Shown here in pieces: positions 1 to 11,300 of a DNA stretch of 64,000 nucleotides (within the stretch, counting starts at the first letter, position 1; each line of letters begins with the position of its first letter). The translations under genes and the position numbers were made by a program. This DNA is from Meandrina meandrites. Its lineage: Eukaryota > Cnidaria > Anthozoa > Scleractinia > Meandrinidae. The notes under the pieces were generated by a model that was given only the letters and a program-made list of their open reading frames with translations, did no database searches and was not told the origin of the DNA. The stretch spans positions 32,334,750 to 32,398,749 of the forward strand of contig OY855905.1 of NCBI GenBank assembly GCA_963693305.1, read 5' to 3'.

Positions 1-1271
1 CTATGTTGTAAGCATGAAATGGCAACAAAGTTGTAAATATTTAGCAGGTCTCTTGTTACAACCACAGAGCTTATCTTCTGTTTTTCTTTCTTTCTTTCAA
101 GCAAGTCTAGCCTGTGAGCAGGCTCTCCGAGTGACCTAATCTGAAATTATTTTCCGTCCTTTCCACATGTTTATGAACATGAATCGTGGATAGTCTGATA
201 CATGTACACATATTTTAGTATATCTCCTTTTCGACAAAAATCTATTTTCTACTTTTTCAGGTATACTGTGCATATGTGCATACAGGTAGCTATGCCCCTG
301 TTTAGTGCACCAAAATTAACAGCACAACCCAACTTACCAAACCAATGAAATTCTCATGAATGTTTGTGATGTACCACCTTGGGCTAAATAAGAGGGGCTG
401 AGTGAGAGCGATAAAGCAAAAAACCTCAGCTTATAAACTGTGTTTTTTGCACTGCTCCTTGAATATTAAATGTGTTGTTCCAGAAAATGTCCATACCATT
501 CCATGGAAGGTTTTTTGGTTCAAATCCACCACCCATCTGGAAATTCCAGTTAATCCCCATACTTTCTTTAAAAGTTATGGCTTTTGCCCCCCCCCCCCCC
601 CCTCCCCCACCCCCACCCCTTTTAGATACATTTTTGGAATTGTACAACATCCTCCTCATACTTCCCACACAGCAAACATGTAGATAAGCTTTTTGTCATT
701 TTCTTGTATTTGTAACTGATGTTTTTATAATAATTATGGTGAAAAAAGTGTAGGTGTACATGCATGACGGGTACAAGAGAGGATAGTATGAATTGGGGGG
801 GGGGGGGGGTCTTTTTTTACTGTCAGTGATGTTTTTTTGGCTCATTTACAGTGTTTCAAAAATTCAAGGAAATTTTTCCCAACGAATTGATTCAAGGTGT
901 GAGTGACTCAAAATACCCGGAAATGGCATTTTAGGGAGGTCAAAATCCATTTTTTTTAGGGGGGAGGGGCGTGCCTTTTTCAGGACTGCAGTGTTGACTG
1001 AAGTGAAAGTTGTCCGCTTTGCCGTACGATTTCCGGTTCCGGTGAAAGGCTGTTTCGCTTCGCCGCTCCTTTTAATCACGAAATTCCCGCAAAAGCGCGC
1101 AATTCAGGGGCACAAGTAAAGACGGAATGTGGACAATCTGATACCGTGTGGCTATCGTAGTTGAAATCATTGTTAGTAGAGGGGGCTAACTATGTTGAAA
1201 TGAGCAGCAATAGATACGGAAGCAAAATTTATTCAAGATGACTGTCACGTGATGAACTGTTGCGATCCAAG
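1..1271. other. Region upstream of CISD2-like gene
   Basis: No supportable gene is visible. The stretch holds a C tract near 587-602, a G tract near 797-811 and T-rich sequence. The short open frames across the C/G tracts encode only proline or glycine runs and look like low-complexity artefacts. The promoter and 5' UTR of the downstream gene presumably lie in the last few hundred bases, but no clear TATA box is seen. Confidence 0.5.
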
Positions 1272-2153
1272 ATGGAAGCTATTTCACGTGCTATCAAAGT
1301 GCAGCTTCCAAACTATCTCCGATCCCTTCCAATTCCTTCTACATTTGGCGGATTTTTAAAGCTCTCGGGCAAGGAATGGGGCCAGCTAGCGCCACTGTTG
1401 GTGACTGTTTCACTCGTCTTGTATCTCGTGATTTCATCGCTGAAGCGCTCAACATCAAAGCCCGCTGCGAAGAAGCCAGACCAAGATTGGATAAACAAAA
1501 CACAGCAAAAGGACAAGGAAAAGGTTGCTGATACAATTCAAATTGAAGATTTAGCAGAGAAGGCAGCTTATCACGCTTTCTGTCGTTGCTGGAAATCAAA
1601 GAAGGTAAAACCGGCATTTTACAAGAATTTCAAATCATAAACACTGCTTTTAATTTGTATGACCATATATTTGTTAGGAGCCTCATGTGATATTTGCAAC
1701 ATCAAGCGGTCTAGCCATTAGTCTGTTTAATTGTCAGCTTGTTTATTTTGCATTACTAGTCAATATATCATTAGTTTTGCCACTTGCATTGCATTTGATG
1801 TTTTATTATTTTAAGTTTCAACATAGTTACGTAATCAGAAGTTAATCGAGGTGGTTTCAAAGAACAAAATCTTTGCGAAGTTCTCAAGGGGCCTGGGACT
1901 GAGTCGCGCTCTTGTGTTATCAAAGAATGGGATAGTTATTGAATTGCAATTTTATAATATCAGCTAATTTTTTAGTAATTCAAAGTTAACAAAGTTAAAA
2001 CTTAATAAACTAAACACTAAATAATTTATTTCATTCAATTTTCAGTTTCCAAGGTGTGATGGCTCGCATACTCAACACAATAAAGAAACTGGAGACAATG
2101 TGGGACCAGTTGTACTGAAGAGAAAAAAGCCTGCAGCATCACCTTCTTCTTAA
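1272..2153 (+). CDS. CISD2: CISD2/NAF-1-like CDGSH iron-sulfur domain protein (2 exons)
   Basis: Exons are 1272-1604 (111 codons, donor GTAAAA) and 2046-2153 (acceptor TTTTCAG, 35 codons plus TAA), joined in phase 0 to give 146 aa. The split 2Fe-2S motif is restored across the junction as [16 protein letters not shown], with ligands C104, C106, C115 and H119. Residues about 39-57 form one transmembrane helix. The N-terminal QLP..L...P.P...GF.KL...EW pattern matches CISD2 rather than CISD1, and the length is close to the 135 aa of human CISD2. By family knowledge it is a homodimeric 2Fe-2S protein anchored in the ER/outer mitochondrial membrane, with roles in calcium, iron and autophagy control. 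The start chosen is the first in-frame ATG; the frame is open a few codons further but has no ATG there. A candidate polyA signal AATAAA lies at 2350-2355. Confidence 0.95.
1605..2045 (+). other. CISD2 intron 1
   Basis: A single phase-0 intron splits the iron-ligand motif, so reading through exon 1 alone stops soon after and would give a protein lacking C115 and H119. The intron is AT-rich and no other feature is seen in it. Confidence 0.85.
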
Positions 2154-2349
2154 CAGATTTGCTTTAATGTTCACCTGGCTCAAACAAGTAGATATTCATT
2201 TCAAGGGGCACTTTGCACATGATGTCTCAAAGAGTGGTTGCACTGAAAATGTAATGCACTTTACACATGTGATTTGGAACATTTTGGTGAGGCTAGCTAT
2301 GTCATGGAGTGAACTAATGGGAAAGTGTGGTCTTTTGCAGATAGTCACA

Positions 2350-2355
2350 AATAAA
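2350..2355 (+). terminator. Candidate CISD2 polyadenylation signal
   Basis: A canonical AATAAA lies about 200 nt after the CISD2 stop codon and is followed by a GT/T-rich stretch (TGTTATTTTTATC...TGTAAATGTTGTG), the usual context of a cleavage site. Confidence 0.55.
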
Positions 2356-2439
2356 TATGTTATTTTTATCAAAAGCTGTAAATGTTGTGATTTTTTTCCT
2401 CAACTGGTGAAGTTGTACATGTTCATTATACAGGTGTAG

Positions 2440-3348
2440 CTGTAGGTACATACAGCTATTTCAATTAACATTGTCGGATTAAAGCTTCAAGCCGAGGAGT
2501 CAAGGTCGAATGGTGGAATGGGTATTTACTGTAATTTACATATCAGCGTTGAGGAAATCTACAAGTTTGTATTTTTGCATGTGGAGTATTTGTTTGTCTT
2601 TCCGTGTAACCTTTCTTGTATCTTTTCTTTCGCTGTTATCTGGTTCGGATTATTCTTCTTAAATGTACATGCGGCGAAAAAGGATCTGTTCTTCATATGT
2701 CTGAAGAGAAAGGAAACGCAAAATGTCTTGTTTGCTATATTGCTTTATCTCATTAGTATTCAGCTCGTGTGGAACACTCTACCTTTGCCCATACTCCCAT
2801 TTGATCTTGTCTTTTAGCTTTACGCTTCAATCTGACAAATTATTTCAATTGAAATAGCTGTATTCATAGGTGTTGAGTAGCCCCTCTTTCCCTTCATTTG
2901 TTGTACAAGAAGAAAAACATTACCAAGTGAGAGAAAAAATTGTCATAAACTGGACTAGAAGCAAGACATGCAGTTCAACTCTTTAAGATCACTATCCTCA
3001 AATTCTCCCAATAAGTTCTACAAGGAAGACATAGAGTTTGGTCAGGAGAATTTTTATTTTGATGCCATGGCTTTACACGCAACTCCTAATAAGGGTTTCT
3101 CAGTTGAGTGTTGACTGGCAAGCCATACCATTCTCATTGTGCATAGCCTCCTTGCCATTCAACGTGCATTGGACATGGCTCACAGGCACTTGAGGCTGTC
3201 TTTAGAGTGCATCAAAAAGCAAAGGACCAAAACTAATTACGTGTTCTGTGGGCTACCAACCAAAACGTTTGTACACAGTCAAGTGACAACATGTAGCTGA
3301 CTGCTGGGTCATCACCTACTGTGGTAGATGGAAGATGGATCTGCAATA
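2440..3348. other. Intergenic sequence downstream of CISD2
   Basis: AT-rich sequence. The longest open frame, a 99-codon plus-strand one at 2518-2817, has no recognisable domain and is rich in Phe/Leu/Ile as expected of chance translation. No RNA gene is seen. Confidence 0.4.
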
Positions 3349-3477
3349 CAGGGGCAGATCCAGGATTTTTCTTAGGAGGGGGTGCGCATAGTTTTTTTTG
3401 GCAGAATACCAGTTGTATTAGAAAGGCACCCAGCCATCTCACAGGGAGGGGGGTTACCCCCCCTAGATCCGCCCCTG
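3349..3477. mobile_element. Short inverted-repeat element (MITE-like), copy 1
   Basis: Begins CAGGGGCAGATCCAGG and ends CCTAGATCCGCCCCTG, its approximate reverse complement. The interior has GGAGGGGGTGCG and a TTTTGGCAGAATACCAGTTGT segment. The same element recurs inverted at 15713-15866, so it is a dispersed repeat family. Open frames across it are not genes. Confidence 0.75.
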
Positions 3478-3692
3478 CAACAGCTGATAGAACTGATCCA
3501 GATATTTTTGTCGGCAAGAACAACTTCATTACTGCTAGCTTATCTAGTAGCGTTAAAGCATTGCCACGCCTTTCATTAACGTGCAAACTCTGCTCATTTA
3601 ACGGTTACGATTTTCGCTGCCATCAATCATCTAAGCGAAACTCTCAGGAAATACAATTTCACTTCAACCGGTTCAAAAGTCAACATTTCTTC

Positions 3693-3864
3693 ATGGAAAG
3701 TACAAACGAGTTGTTGTCATATCAGAGATCGAACGAGACGGCGCAGTGAGTGAGAATTCCATACTGGAGAAAATGTATCTTACGCCGAAGACCTTTGAGA
3801 GGGCAGGGGCATAGATTTTTTAATGTGTTAGTGCTGTTTAGTAACAAAGTTTCACAAAATAGCG

Positions 3865-3929
<65 letters not shown>

Positions 3930-5598
3930 TGTGGTAGATAAATACCTTTTAAAGGGCCGCAACGTTTCCATGAATGGAGCTTTTTACAGTATCTTTACCT
4001 TTTTTCCTCGCTCTCCCCCAACTATCGAGAGCCAGGAATCAGGCTACGGTATCTTCGGAGCAGGGGACAGAACAAATTGAATAAGCGTCGCTGTCAACTG
4101 TTTAAATAAGTTTTCTAATCTTTTTTATAAGAACCTTTTTTATAAAAACGTTGAAGCTGAGATATACTAAAACTTTAAGAACATACTAAGAACACACCCC
4201 AGGCTGCGAGTCGTAGCAAAATTTGGGCAGGCATGCACTTTATTTTATTTTTATTCCTGTCTGTATTGTAATTTAAATTAAATAAGGGTGCAATTAAGTT
4301 GTTGTTGTTGTTGTCGTCGGAGAACGTCTTCATTTTGCTCAGGCAGGCAGCGTGGCCTAGTGGTTAGGGCGCTGGACTTGTAATCTGGAGGTCCCGGGTT
4401 CAAATCCTCCTCCCTACCACTAGATGGATTTGTCTTCGGTGGTCCCGAATTCAACTCCTCCGCGCTTCGTAAATAGCCAGCTGGTCAGCCTCCTACCAGT
4501 TGGGATTTTTAACAAAATTCTGTTCTGTTTGTAATATTTGTTTGCTTATTTACAGTGTCCACAATTAGTACAACAGTGCTAAATACTCTGACACTTAAAT
4601 AAAGTAATTTTTTTAAGTGTCAAAACCAAAACCAAAGTAATGGCCAGTCGCAAAGTACAAAACCAACTCAGTGAGCCAATCAAAACTCGAAGGAAATACA
4701 TGTAGACGGCACGAGGTGCGGGAAAACGTGCGAGCGAGTCACGATTGGTTGAGAAAGGGACGCGAGTTTTTCTAAAGCAATCACTAAGCGCAGCAATGCA
4801 AAACCAAAGCAAATGTGAATTACTTTTGACACTCAATTGAAAACGGCCCACGATTCAGATTTTAAATCAAAAGGCAAAGCATTACACTAATTAGATATTC
4901 CTACGAAATACGAATTGCACCGAGTTGCGTACTAATCAAGCTGACTAATCATCATTCATTCTTGTACCATCACCTTACACGGCTTGTTACCTTGTTTGAA
5001 TCATTCCGAGCAGAGTATACTTTGAATATTGTAGTAGTCTTGTAGTGAATTGAAACCGACGTAATGTTTATCTATATTTCTCCTATATGCGCCATTGATA
5101 CATACAGACATAGGGTGGTCTGCCTGTGGTAGTTCACGACGCGAGCGACAGAGAACGAGTCGGCGAGGGCTCGCGCGTGAGGCCTGGCGTGTAAAACCCC
5201 CAGTTGTGTAAAAACCCCAATCGAAGTGAGAGGCCTGTTCGCGGGCTAGGTATGGGAGAGAAACACTTCAATTCTGTAATTCTCGTAACATATTTTATTG
5301 ATTCATTTGCTATTTGTCATTTTAGTATGAAATAATGTCCAATATATGAGGTTGATATACACCTTGTCCTCCCTCTCAATGTACAGAAACACCAAGTACA
5401 GGCATGTTTGTTAAGTAGCTGAGCCGCTGTTTTCCTTCTCCACCCCTGAGGTTTTAACCTCTTGTCGTTAATTTTCAGGTGGATCGATTAAAAGAAATAG
5501 ATCACGCACCGGAAGTAAGACCTATTCCTCTTCCCGGAAGTGACACAACAGCTAAACTCTGTAAACCCAAAGCTAAAGATGCTAATTCTTTTTACTGA
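3693..5598 (+). CDS. Tentative 63-aa micro-gene, 3 exons, unknown function
   Basis: Proposed exons are 3693-3745 (ATG start, donor GTGAGT, 17 codons + 2 nt), 5387-5405 (19-nt micro-exon after a strong pyrimidine tract and TACAG) and 5479-5598 (acceptor ATTTTCAG, 39 codons plus TGA). All phases agree. The last exon is the best supported: a clean acceptor and a hydrophilic frame starting VDRLKEIDHAPEVRPIPLP and ending ANSFY. I do not recognise the family. No signal peptide, membrane segment or Cys motif is visible. The ATG lacks strong start context, and further exons could be missing between 3746 and 5386. Confidence 0.3.
3864..3929. repeat. (AAT)n microsatellite
   Basis: An uninterrupted ATA/AAT trinucleotide run of about 22 units. 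The plus-strand Asn run it encodes is an artefact of the repeat. Confidence 0.97.
4344..4520 (+). mobile_element. tRNA-derived SINE
   Basis: The 5' part resembles a tRNA: A-box-like TGGCCTAGTGGTTAGG, an anticodon-like loop CTTGTAA, and B-box GGGTTCAAATCC. The two ends of the would-be acceptor stem do not pair, and the match runs on into a non-tRNA tail (TAGATGG...CTTCGGTGG...GTAAATAGCCAGCTGG). It is therefore read as a SINE with an internal Pol III promoter, not a functional tRNA gene. Confidence 0.7.
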
Positions 5599-6098
5599 TC
5601 GATATACATGTACATTTCTAATTTACACGTTAGTTCTGTGAATGATTGCACATTACTATGATACCGTCTTTTTGATGATTATTTTTATTCTCGTTAATTG
5701 GCTGCGTTATTGTAAGAATAAATTAGTCCATTCCGATAAGATAAGTTATATGCTTTGCCAGCAGCTTTTTAATAACAACATAAAATCGCTCTCAACTGAA
5801 ACTCGAAGTGTTTTATACGGAGGAGATTGTTGAAAATAAAAGCAGTGTGTATATTGAAAAAAAGTTTACAAAATGCACTAAAAACCCGAGTGATTCTTGG
5901 TATATTTCCCATTCAAAACTGTTCACAAAGAACAATAGAATCCTTAATACTCTCTTGTATAATTGCCATTTAAACTGTACAAAAAGTTGTTTACATCGTC
6001 CGCCATTTTGCATACCCCAGCTGATTACACGGCATATGTGGTGTATGCCCAAACGGAGCAGTACCAGAAAAGATATGCTTGTGCTGCCGTTTTGTTTG

Positions 6099-6104
6099 TT
6101 TATT
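6099..6104 (-). terminator. Possible polyA signal of the ADAMTS gene
   Basis: TTTATT on the plus strand reads AATAAA on the minus strand, about 625 nt after the ADAMTS stop codon (6729-6731). It is the nearest canonical hexamer seen downstream, but transcripts would be needed to confirm it. Confidence 0.35.
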
Positions 6105-6728
6105 GCTATTGTCCGCTCAGGTGAGCTCTTTTGCTCACAGTTGCTCTTTTGCAAGTCTCGCAGCATATTTGACTCCATCTTTCTGAAGAGCACCAGTTCA
6201 GACGTATTGCAGCTCTACAGTAGTTTGATCTATCGCCTCTACACTGATTTTGAACTAAAAGGAAGAAAACGAAAAGCAAAACAGGTATTAAACATGGCCT
6301 CCGTGCACGTTTGCTCGACACGCGTGACCTATTTGAAAACTCTGATATCATAACGCGAGTCGCGAAAATGGAGTGAGTACCCCGCCCTAAGAGGTCGGGG
6401 AGAAGTTGGGGGTACTGGTTTTGGATAATTTAGCCAAACATTTGGAAAGTGAACAAAATTAAAGAAACATTTTACTGATCGTGGAGCAACGTACGGGTGA
6501 GGTCGTCAACTTAGCATGCCCATCGTGAGTTCCTTTCTATCTTCCATTGTAAGCTCGAATGGCTGAACCATCCGTCTCATTTGAATCGATAGGGGATGCA
6601 AACTTTGAAGGTCTTCGTACAACTACTGGAAGTGCTAGTATATAAAGCTTTTAGAAGTATTACAGCATCCTGGATTCCAGATTTTTTACGTGTACGAAGC
6701 TGATAAACATGTCTGTACGCATATGCTA

Positions 6729-7872
6729 CTACCCACGTGTTTCGTCTTGCTTTGGAGGGCATCCACCATTGGAAACCTTTATATCGTCCACGGCTACGTC
6801 ACTGGAAAATCCTCCGCCACGAATAGCCTCAATGATGATCTGCAAACAGCATAACAAAAAAGGCATTAAAGGGGCTATGTAAAGACCGGCGCATCTTGAA
6901 AAAATTGGTCAACTTTTTCAAGTTTGTCTTTCGTAATTCATCAAAGAGAAAATATCATTTTCTCTTGATTCATTTTAATCTTCCTCAAAAGTGACCATCT
7001 TTGTTTTTGTTTGGTTTATTACCACTTTGTTGGTGTTTTCTTTGTAAAACTAACAAGCTCTTATTTTTTTTAAATTTGACTTGACCTATTTCCTATAACC
7101 CGGTAGTGAAATGGGCCAGGTATTATTTTTAAAGTTTCCTTTAGTTTGAATGCGATTTCAGTGTACATTAGTTAAAGGACTTAATGATATATCGCGACAC
7201 AGCTCCTAGCTCACGCTATTTTTGGACAGTCAGTCGCATACAAACTGGTATCTGATTGAATTTGCAGGACTCAAAATAATTATTGACCAATGATTGTCCG
7301 ATAGTAAATAATACTTGATTTCCGTAATGCCGTTAAACAACTCTTATGTTTTATCACTTCTAAAAGTGACCAGTCGAGGCAATTCATTTCTGGTCCTATT
7401 CCCCACCTGGGGGAAAGGAACTAAACAAACTAAAACTAAACTAAAAGAGTCTAAGGTTCGAAAACAGCACTGCCTCTTCCCCGATACATTTTTCCTTGAA
7501 CTTACTTTTTTCCCTTCCCCCCCCCCCCCCCCCCAACCCCCAGCCCCCTCTCGGACATCTCGGCACAAGGCCATGAAGAGTTAGATTTTACCTGATATGG
7601 CAAGTAAGAGGAAATAGTAAGTCGCTCGTTATGCCACTCGTTGAGTTGATTTCTTGACTTATGCCACAGCCGCCGCTCTCTTCTGGAGCCTGGACTCTTG
7701 TAAATAACACGGAGCCAGCCCATGTTGGCACCGTACATGTGATACCAAAAGTCTATACAGACTTTTTTGGCCCGAACCATTGGACTTATTAACCTTGCAC
7801 GGTGATTTCGTTTTTGTGGATCTGATGCTTCTATGTATGCATAAAAGCCTGAAGAGAAAAGAATACGTGAAA

Positions 7873-7963
<91 letters not shown>

Positions 7964-8378
7964 ATACGAGAACGTACATTCTGAGCTATGATATAGCAAT
8001 GCTTTTTATAAAAATTTTGAACACCGCGCGCCCTCCCCACGCCCCCTTCCTCCCCCCGCAAAAAAAAATCGGATCTGCCCATAACTCCTATTCATTATAC
8101 CCACCTGATAGAGAGAGTTAAATGTAGATAAAAAACGGTTAAAACAAAACTAAGAGGCGAAATTTTCTGAAAAAAAAACCTTTGAACCGTTGCCCGTATA
8201 CAATTGTCAAGTGACCTACCTTTTGAAGTTCCAAGGGTGTGGTCGTTTGAAGGGCCCGTGTTCCTACTTGGTGTACTTCCGTTTCTCAGAGTCCAGTCAA
8301 ATTGATCCAGCGTGGACCCTTGCACGTTTTTCCACTCACAAAACCCGTCCTCAAACGAGCATGACATGTTTGTGAAAA
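6729..8378 (-). CDS. ADAMTS exons 33-35: C-terminal MAM domain
   Basis: Exons 8378-8220, 7848-7592 and 6839-6729. MAM hallmarks: [29 protein letters not shown], and [19 protein letters not shown] just before the stop. The protein ends a few residues after the last MAM cysteine, with no transmembrane segment or GPI signal, so it is predicted to be soluble or matrix-bound. Exon 34 (257 nt) has the same length as MAM1 exons 22+23 combined (167+90). Confidence 0.92.
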
Positions 8379-11300
8379 CTACAGGAAAAAGTGGCCACAT
8401 TTTAGAATGGAAATTTCTTAAAAAACGTCTAACAGGCACCGAATGGCACGAGGCACCGACAGAATCGACGTCAAACGTAACTTAAATTTTTTATAAAGAA
8501 ACATCAGAAATCTAAAATCCGATCTAAAATCTGATTAATTCTACGAAATTTTATAGGAAACACTACTATTTTAGATGGACCGCTTTGTCAAATGGCGCAC
8601 GTTTTAGCTATCCGAAAGTAACGACTCCCCGAAAGTAATGATCCGGCTCCGAAAGAAAGCATAGAAAAAGACTGGTAAATCTTAAATAGAATTTTAGAAA
8701 TACGGTAATGTAATTTTCAATATTTCCTTAACCAACAGAACTTCGCGTTATATTATAAACATTGTAGCTATGTTTCACACTTAACGTACTTGCGTGACCC
8801 CAGAGTAAGAACAGAGTAAGAACGGCGGATAATTTGTGCCACACGGCAACCATCTTTTCAGTTTAAAATGCTATAAACACCAAGATGAACTCACCATCCC
8901 CGTTACAAGGCTCTTTCCTACAAACTTTTCTAGTGGCTGCTTTGGTGTCACGTGGGCAGTTCAACGACAAGGCACCAAGAATATCGCGGCACTCAACTGA
9001 GCGGGACTGGATACTACTTCCACAAGTTTTAGAACACTGCAGCACAAACATAAAGTTACACGTCAGCCGTCGTCATAACGATACATGGGTCGGATACTTT
9101 ATGTTGCACAACAGGCAGAAAACGTTTTTGCCAATGACGTTTCCAACATTTGCAACAGCAACAAGAGAATAAGGCCCCGTCCATACTAATCCGGATAAAT
9201 TTGAAAACGCATCTTTTTTTCTCCGGTTTGGCCAACCGTCCACACTAAAACGGCATTTTCGGTCACCAAAAACGAACTTTTCGAAAACGGTCTCTAAAGT
9301 GGAGAAATTTGAAAACGCCAGCTAGGTGGTGTAGTGTGGACGGCCGAAAACAGAGCTTTTCGAAAACGCTGAGGTCAAATGAATGGCCATGTGATGTCCC
9401 CTTTTGTTTTAATTAGCAGTATAATAGCACTGCACGCGGGTTATAAATCTTGGCACATTTCTTTCGCGGTGTAACGTTCTCTGAGCAACGTAAAATCATT
9501 AAACTGCATTCTGTGAAATTCCCACTTTCTTCTATAAATATTTAGCTGAGGGTAGGTCTGAAATCTATGGATTATCGCAAAGTCCTTAAAAGTGAAATAA
9601 AAATTAGTAGTTTTTTTTATCGACGTTATCCTCGGCGTCGACAAAAACATTATAAATTCACTTATGTGAATTTAGTGCGGGCACTGGTAATAATGTACGC
9701 ATGCTCTGCCATTCATCTAGGGCCGATGCCGAGTTTCATTTTCAAATTTATCCAGATTAGTGTAGACGGTGAAAATATTGAAAACGATATGAAAACGATA
9801 GTGTGGACGGAAAACATTTTATCCGTTTTCGGGGCGAAAACTCCGTTTTCAAATTTATCCGGATTAGTGTGAACGGGGCCTAAATCACCCACCTCTGACC
9901 AGTCACCCACAATCCACTTTGCCGGGCACGGCTCGTCGTTACAAATTTGTTCGGCCTCAGGTTTCTTCGCGGTACAGAGCAATGGTTTGACCTGTTTATC
10001 AGCCAACACGCCTCTGCATTCCACTTCACGAGTTTGGTTTCCACCATTACAAGGCAACGAACAGTCACTCCATTTAGAAACACGCCATTCATACCTGAAT
10101 TTAATGGGAATAATTTTTAGTACTTGTTCTAATTACTTATACCTGATTCACACCAACAAAACATTTTTAGTTAAACCAGGTTTAAGAAAATGAAAATCAG
10201 CAACAGGCAACTGACAGACTAAATTTTACATAGGGTTCAAGCATGCTCTAACTTGTGCTTTCATTGTGCCAAATTTGAAGTCGATAAACATCAGTCAGCA
10301 ACTTCCATGAAGAAAACAATTTTAAACCGTGTTTAACTAAACAACATTTAAACATGTTTAAGCTTTGGTGTGAATGGGGTATTAGACTATGAAGTTAGTT
10401 GGAATATTTTAAACGCGGTCAGCAACCCGAGGTCTCGCGTGTTCGATGATTACCGCAGTTTTCCCGAAGAAAAGGTCTCTGATTATCTACACGTTTACTA
10501 AAACAATAGTTCTTTTGTTCGTCATTTTTAATGTAAAAAAAATCTAAGAGAACCAATTTCCGATGTATTCCACTGATTTCTTGAACTTCCAGTGCAAACG
10601 AATCCATTTCAGCAATCACAGCCAATCACATCAAGCCTCAGGTAACGAAGTCGTCCAGACTGGGTTGGTTACTGGTGGGGAGGGGGAAAGGGGAGGCTTA
10701 CACCACCATTAATCTGTCAATAGTTTGATGATTAACACAGGCGTGTTACTCTGCGTACATACCTCTCACAAGCCGTTAAATTACAAGGTCTTGTCAAAGG
10801 TTGGGGTTTATTGTGTGAAAAGCAATTACTTTCCGCAACCTCTGTGTCATCTTTGTGTTTGCGGCATTTGTATAGGTGTGTTTGAATTCCTAAAAATAAG
10901 AAACAACAACCACAAGAACGTTTTAGCCACCATTGACGTTTTATGACTGGAGCCCAGAGATATATTTGAAGTGGCTAGAAAGATCCTGTTCATCGCAAAA
11001 AAACGCTCAAAAATTCAACTGAGCGACTAAGTTTATTCTACCTTTCACATATTTGGAAAATAATGCATCAAAATTCGCGGAGGAAGAACTGAAGAAATTT
11101 GTCGGTCTAAATAATTAACGAACATGTTTGCTGGAAAACGAGCAGACGTTTTCAAGCGGTAAAATAAATTTCTCTCTTATTTAAAATGTGCAAGTTTTTT
11201 TTTCGATGGTTAAATAGATTGAAAATACTATTCTTTCATCATTCAAGCACAAACCTTCTCCGCACGTCCTGGAGCAGATAGACCACGCGAAATGAGACCA

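Noticed and set aside
3321..3749. 142-codon plus frame containing [11 protein letters not shown]
   Set aside because: Its first part is the MITE at 3349-3477; only the short MESTNEL segment at the end was kept, as a tentative first exon.
4344..4416. tRNA-Thr-like sequence (anticodon loop CTTGTAA)
   Set aside because: Acceptor stem does not pair and the sequence continues into a SINE body; not a functional tRNA gene.
5808..6353. 181-codon plus-strand open frame, with a 126-codon minus frame on the same DNA
   Set aside because: No recognisable domain, no splice context and low-complexity AT-driven composition; it overlaps the likely ADAMTS 3' UTR.
7502..8082. Minus-strand frames with long Leu-Phe-Ile-Tyr repeats
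   Set aside because: Translation of the (AAAT)n microsatellite.
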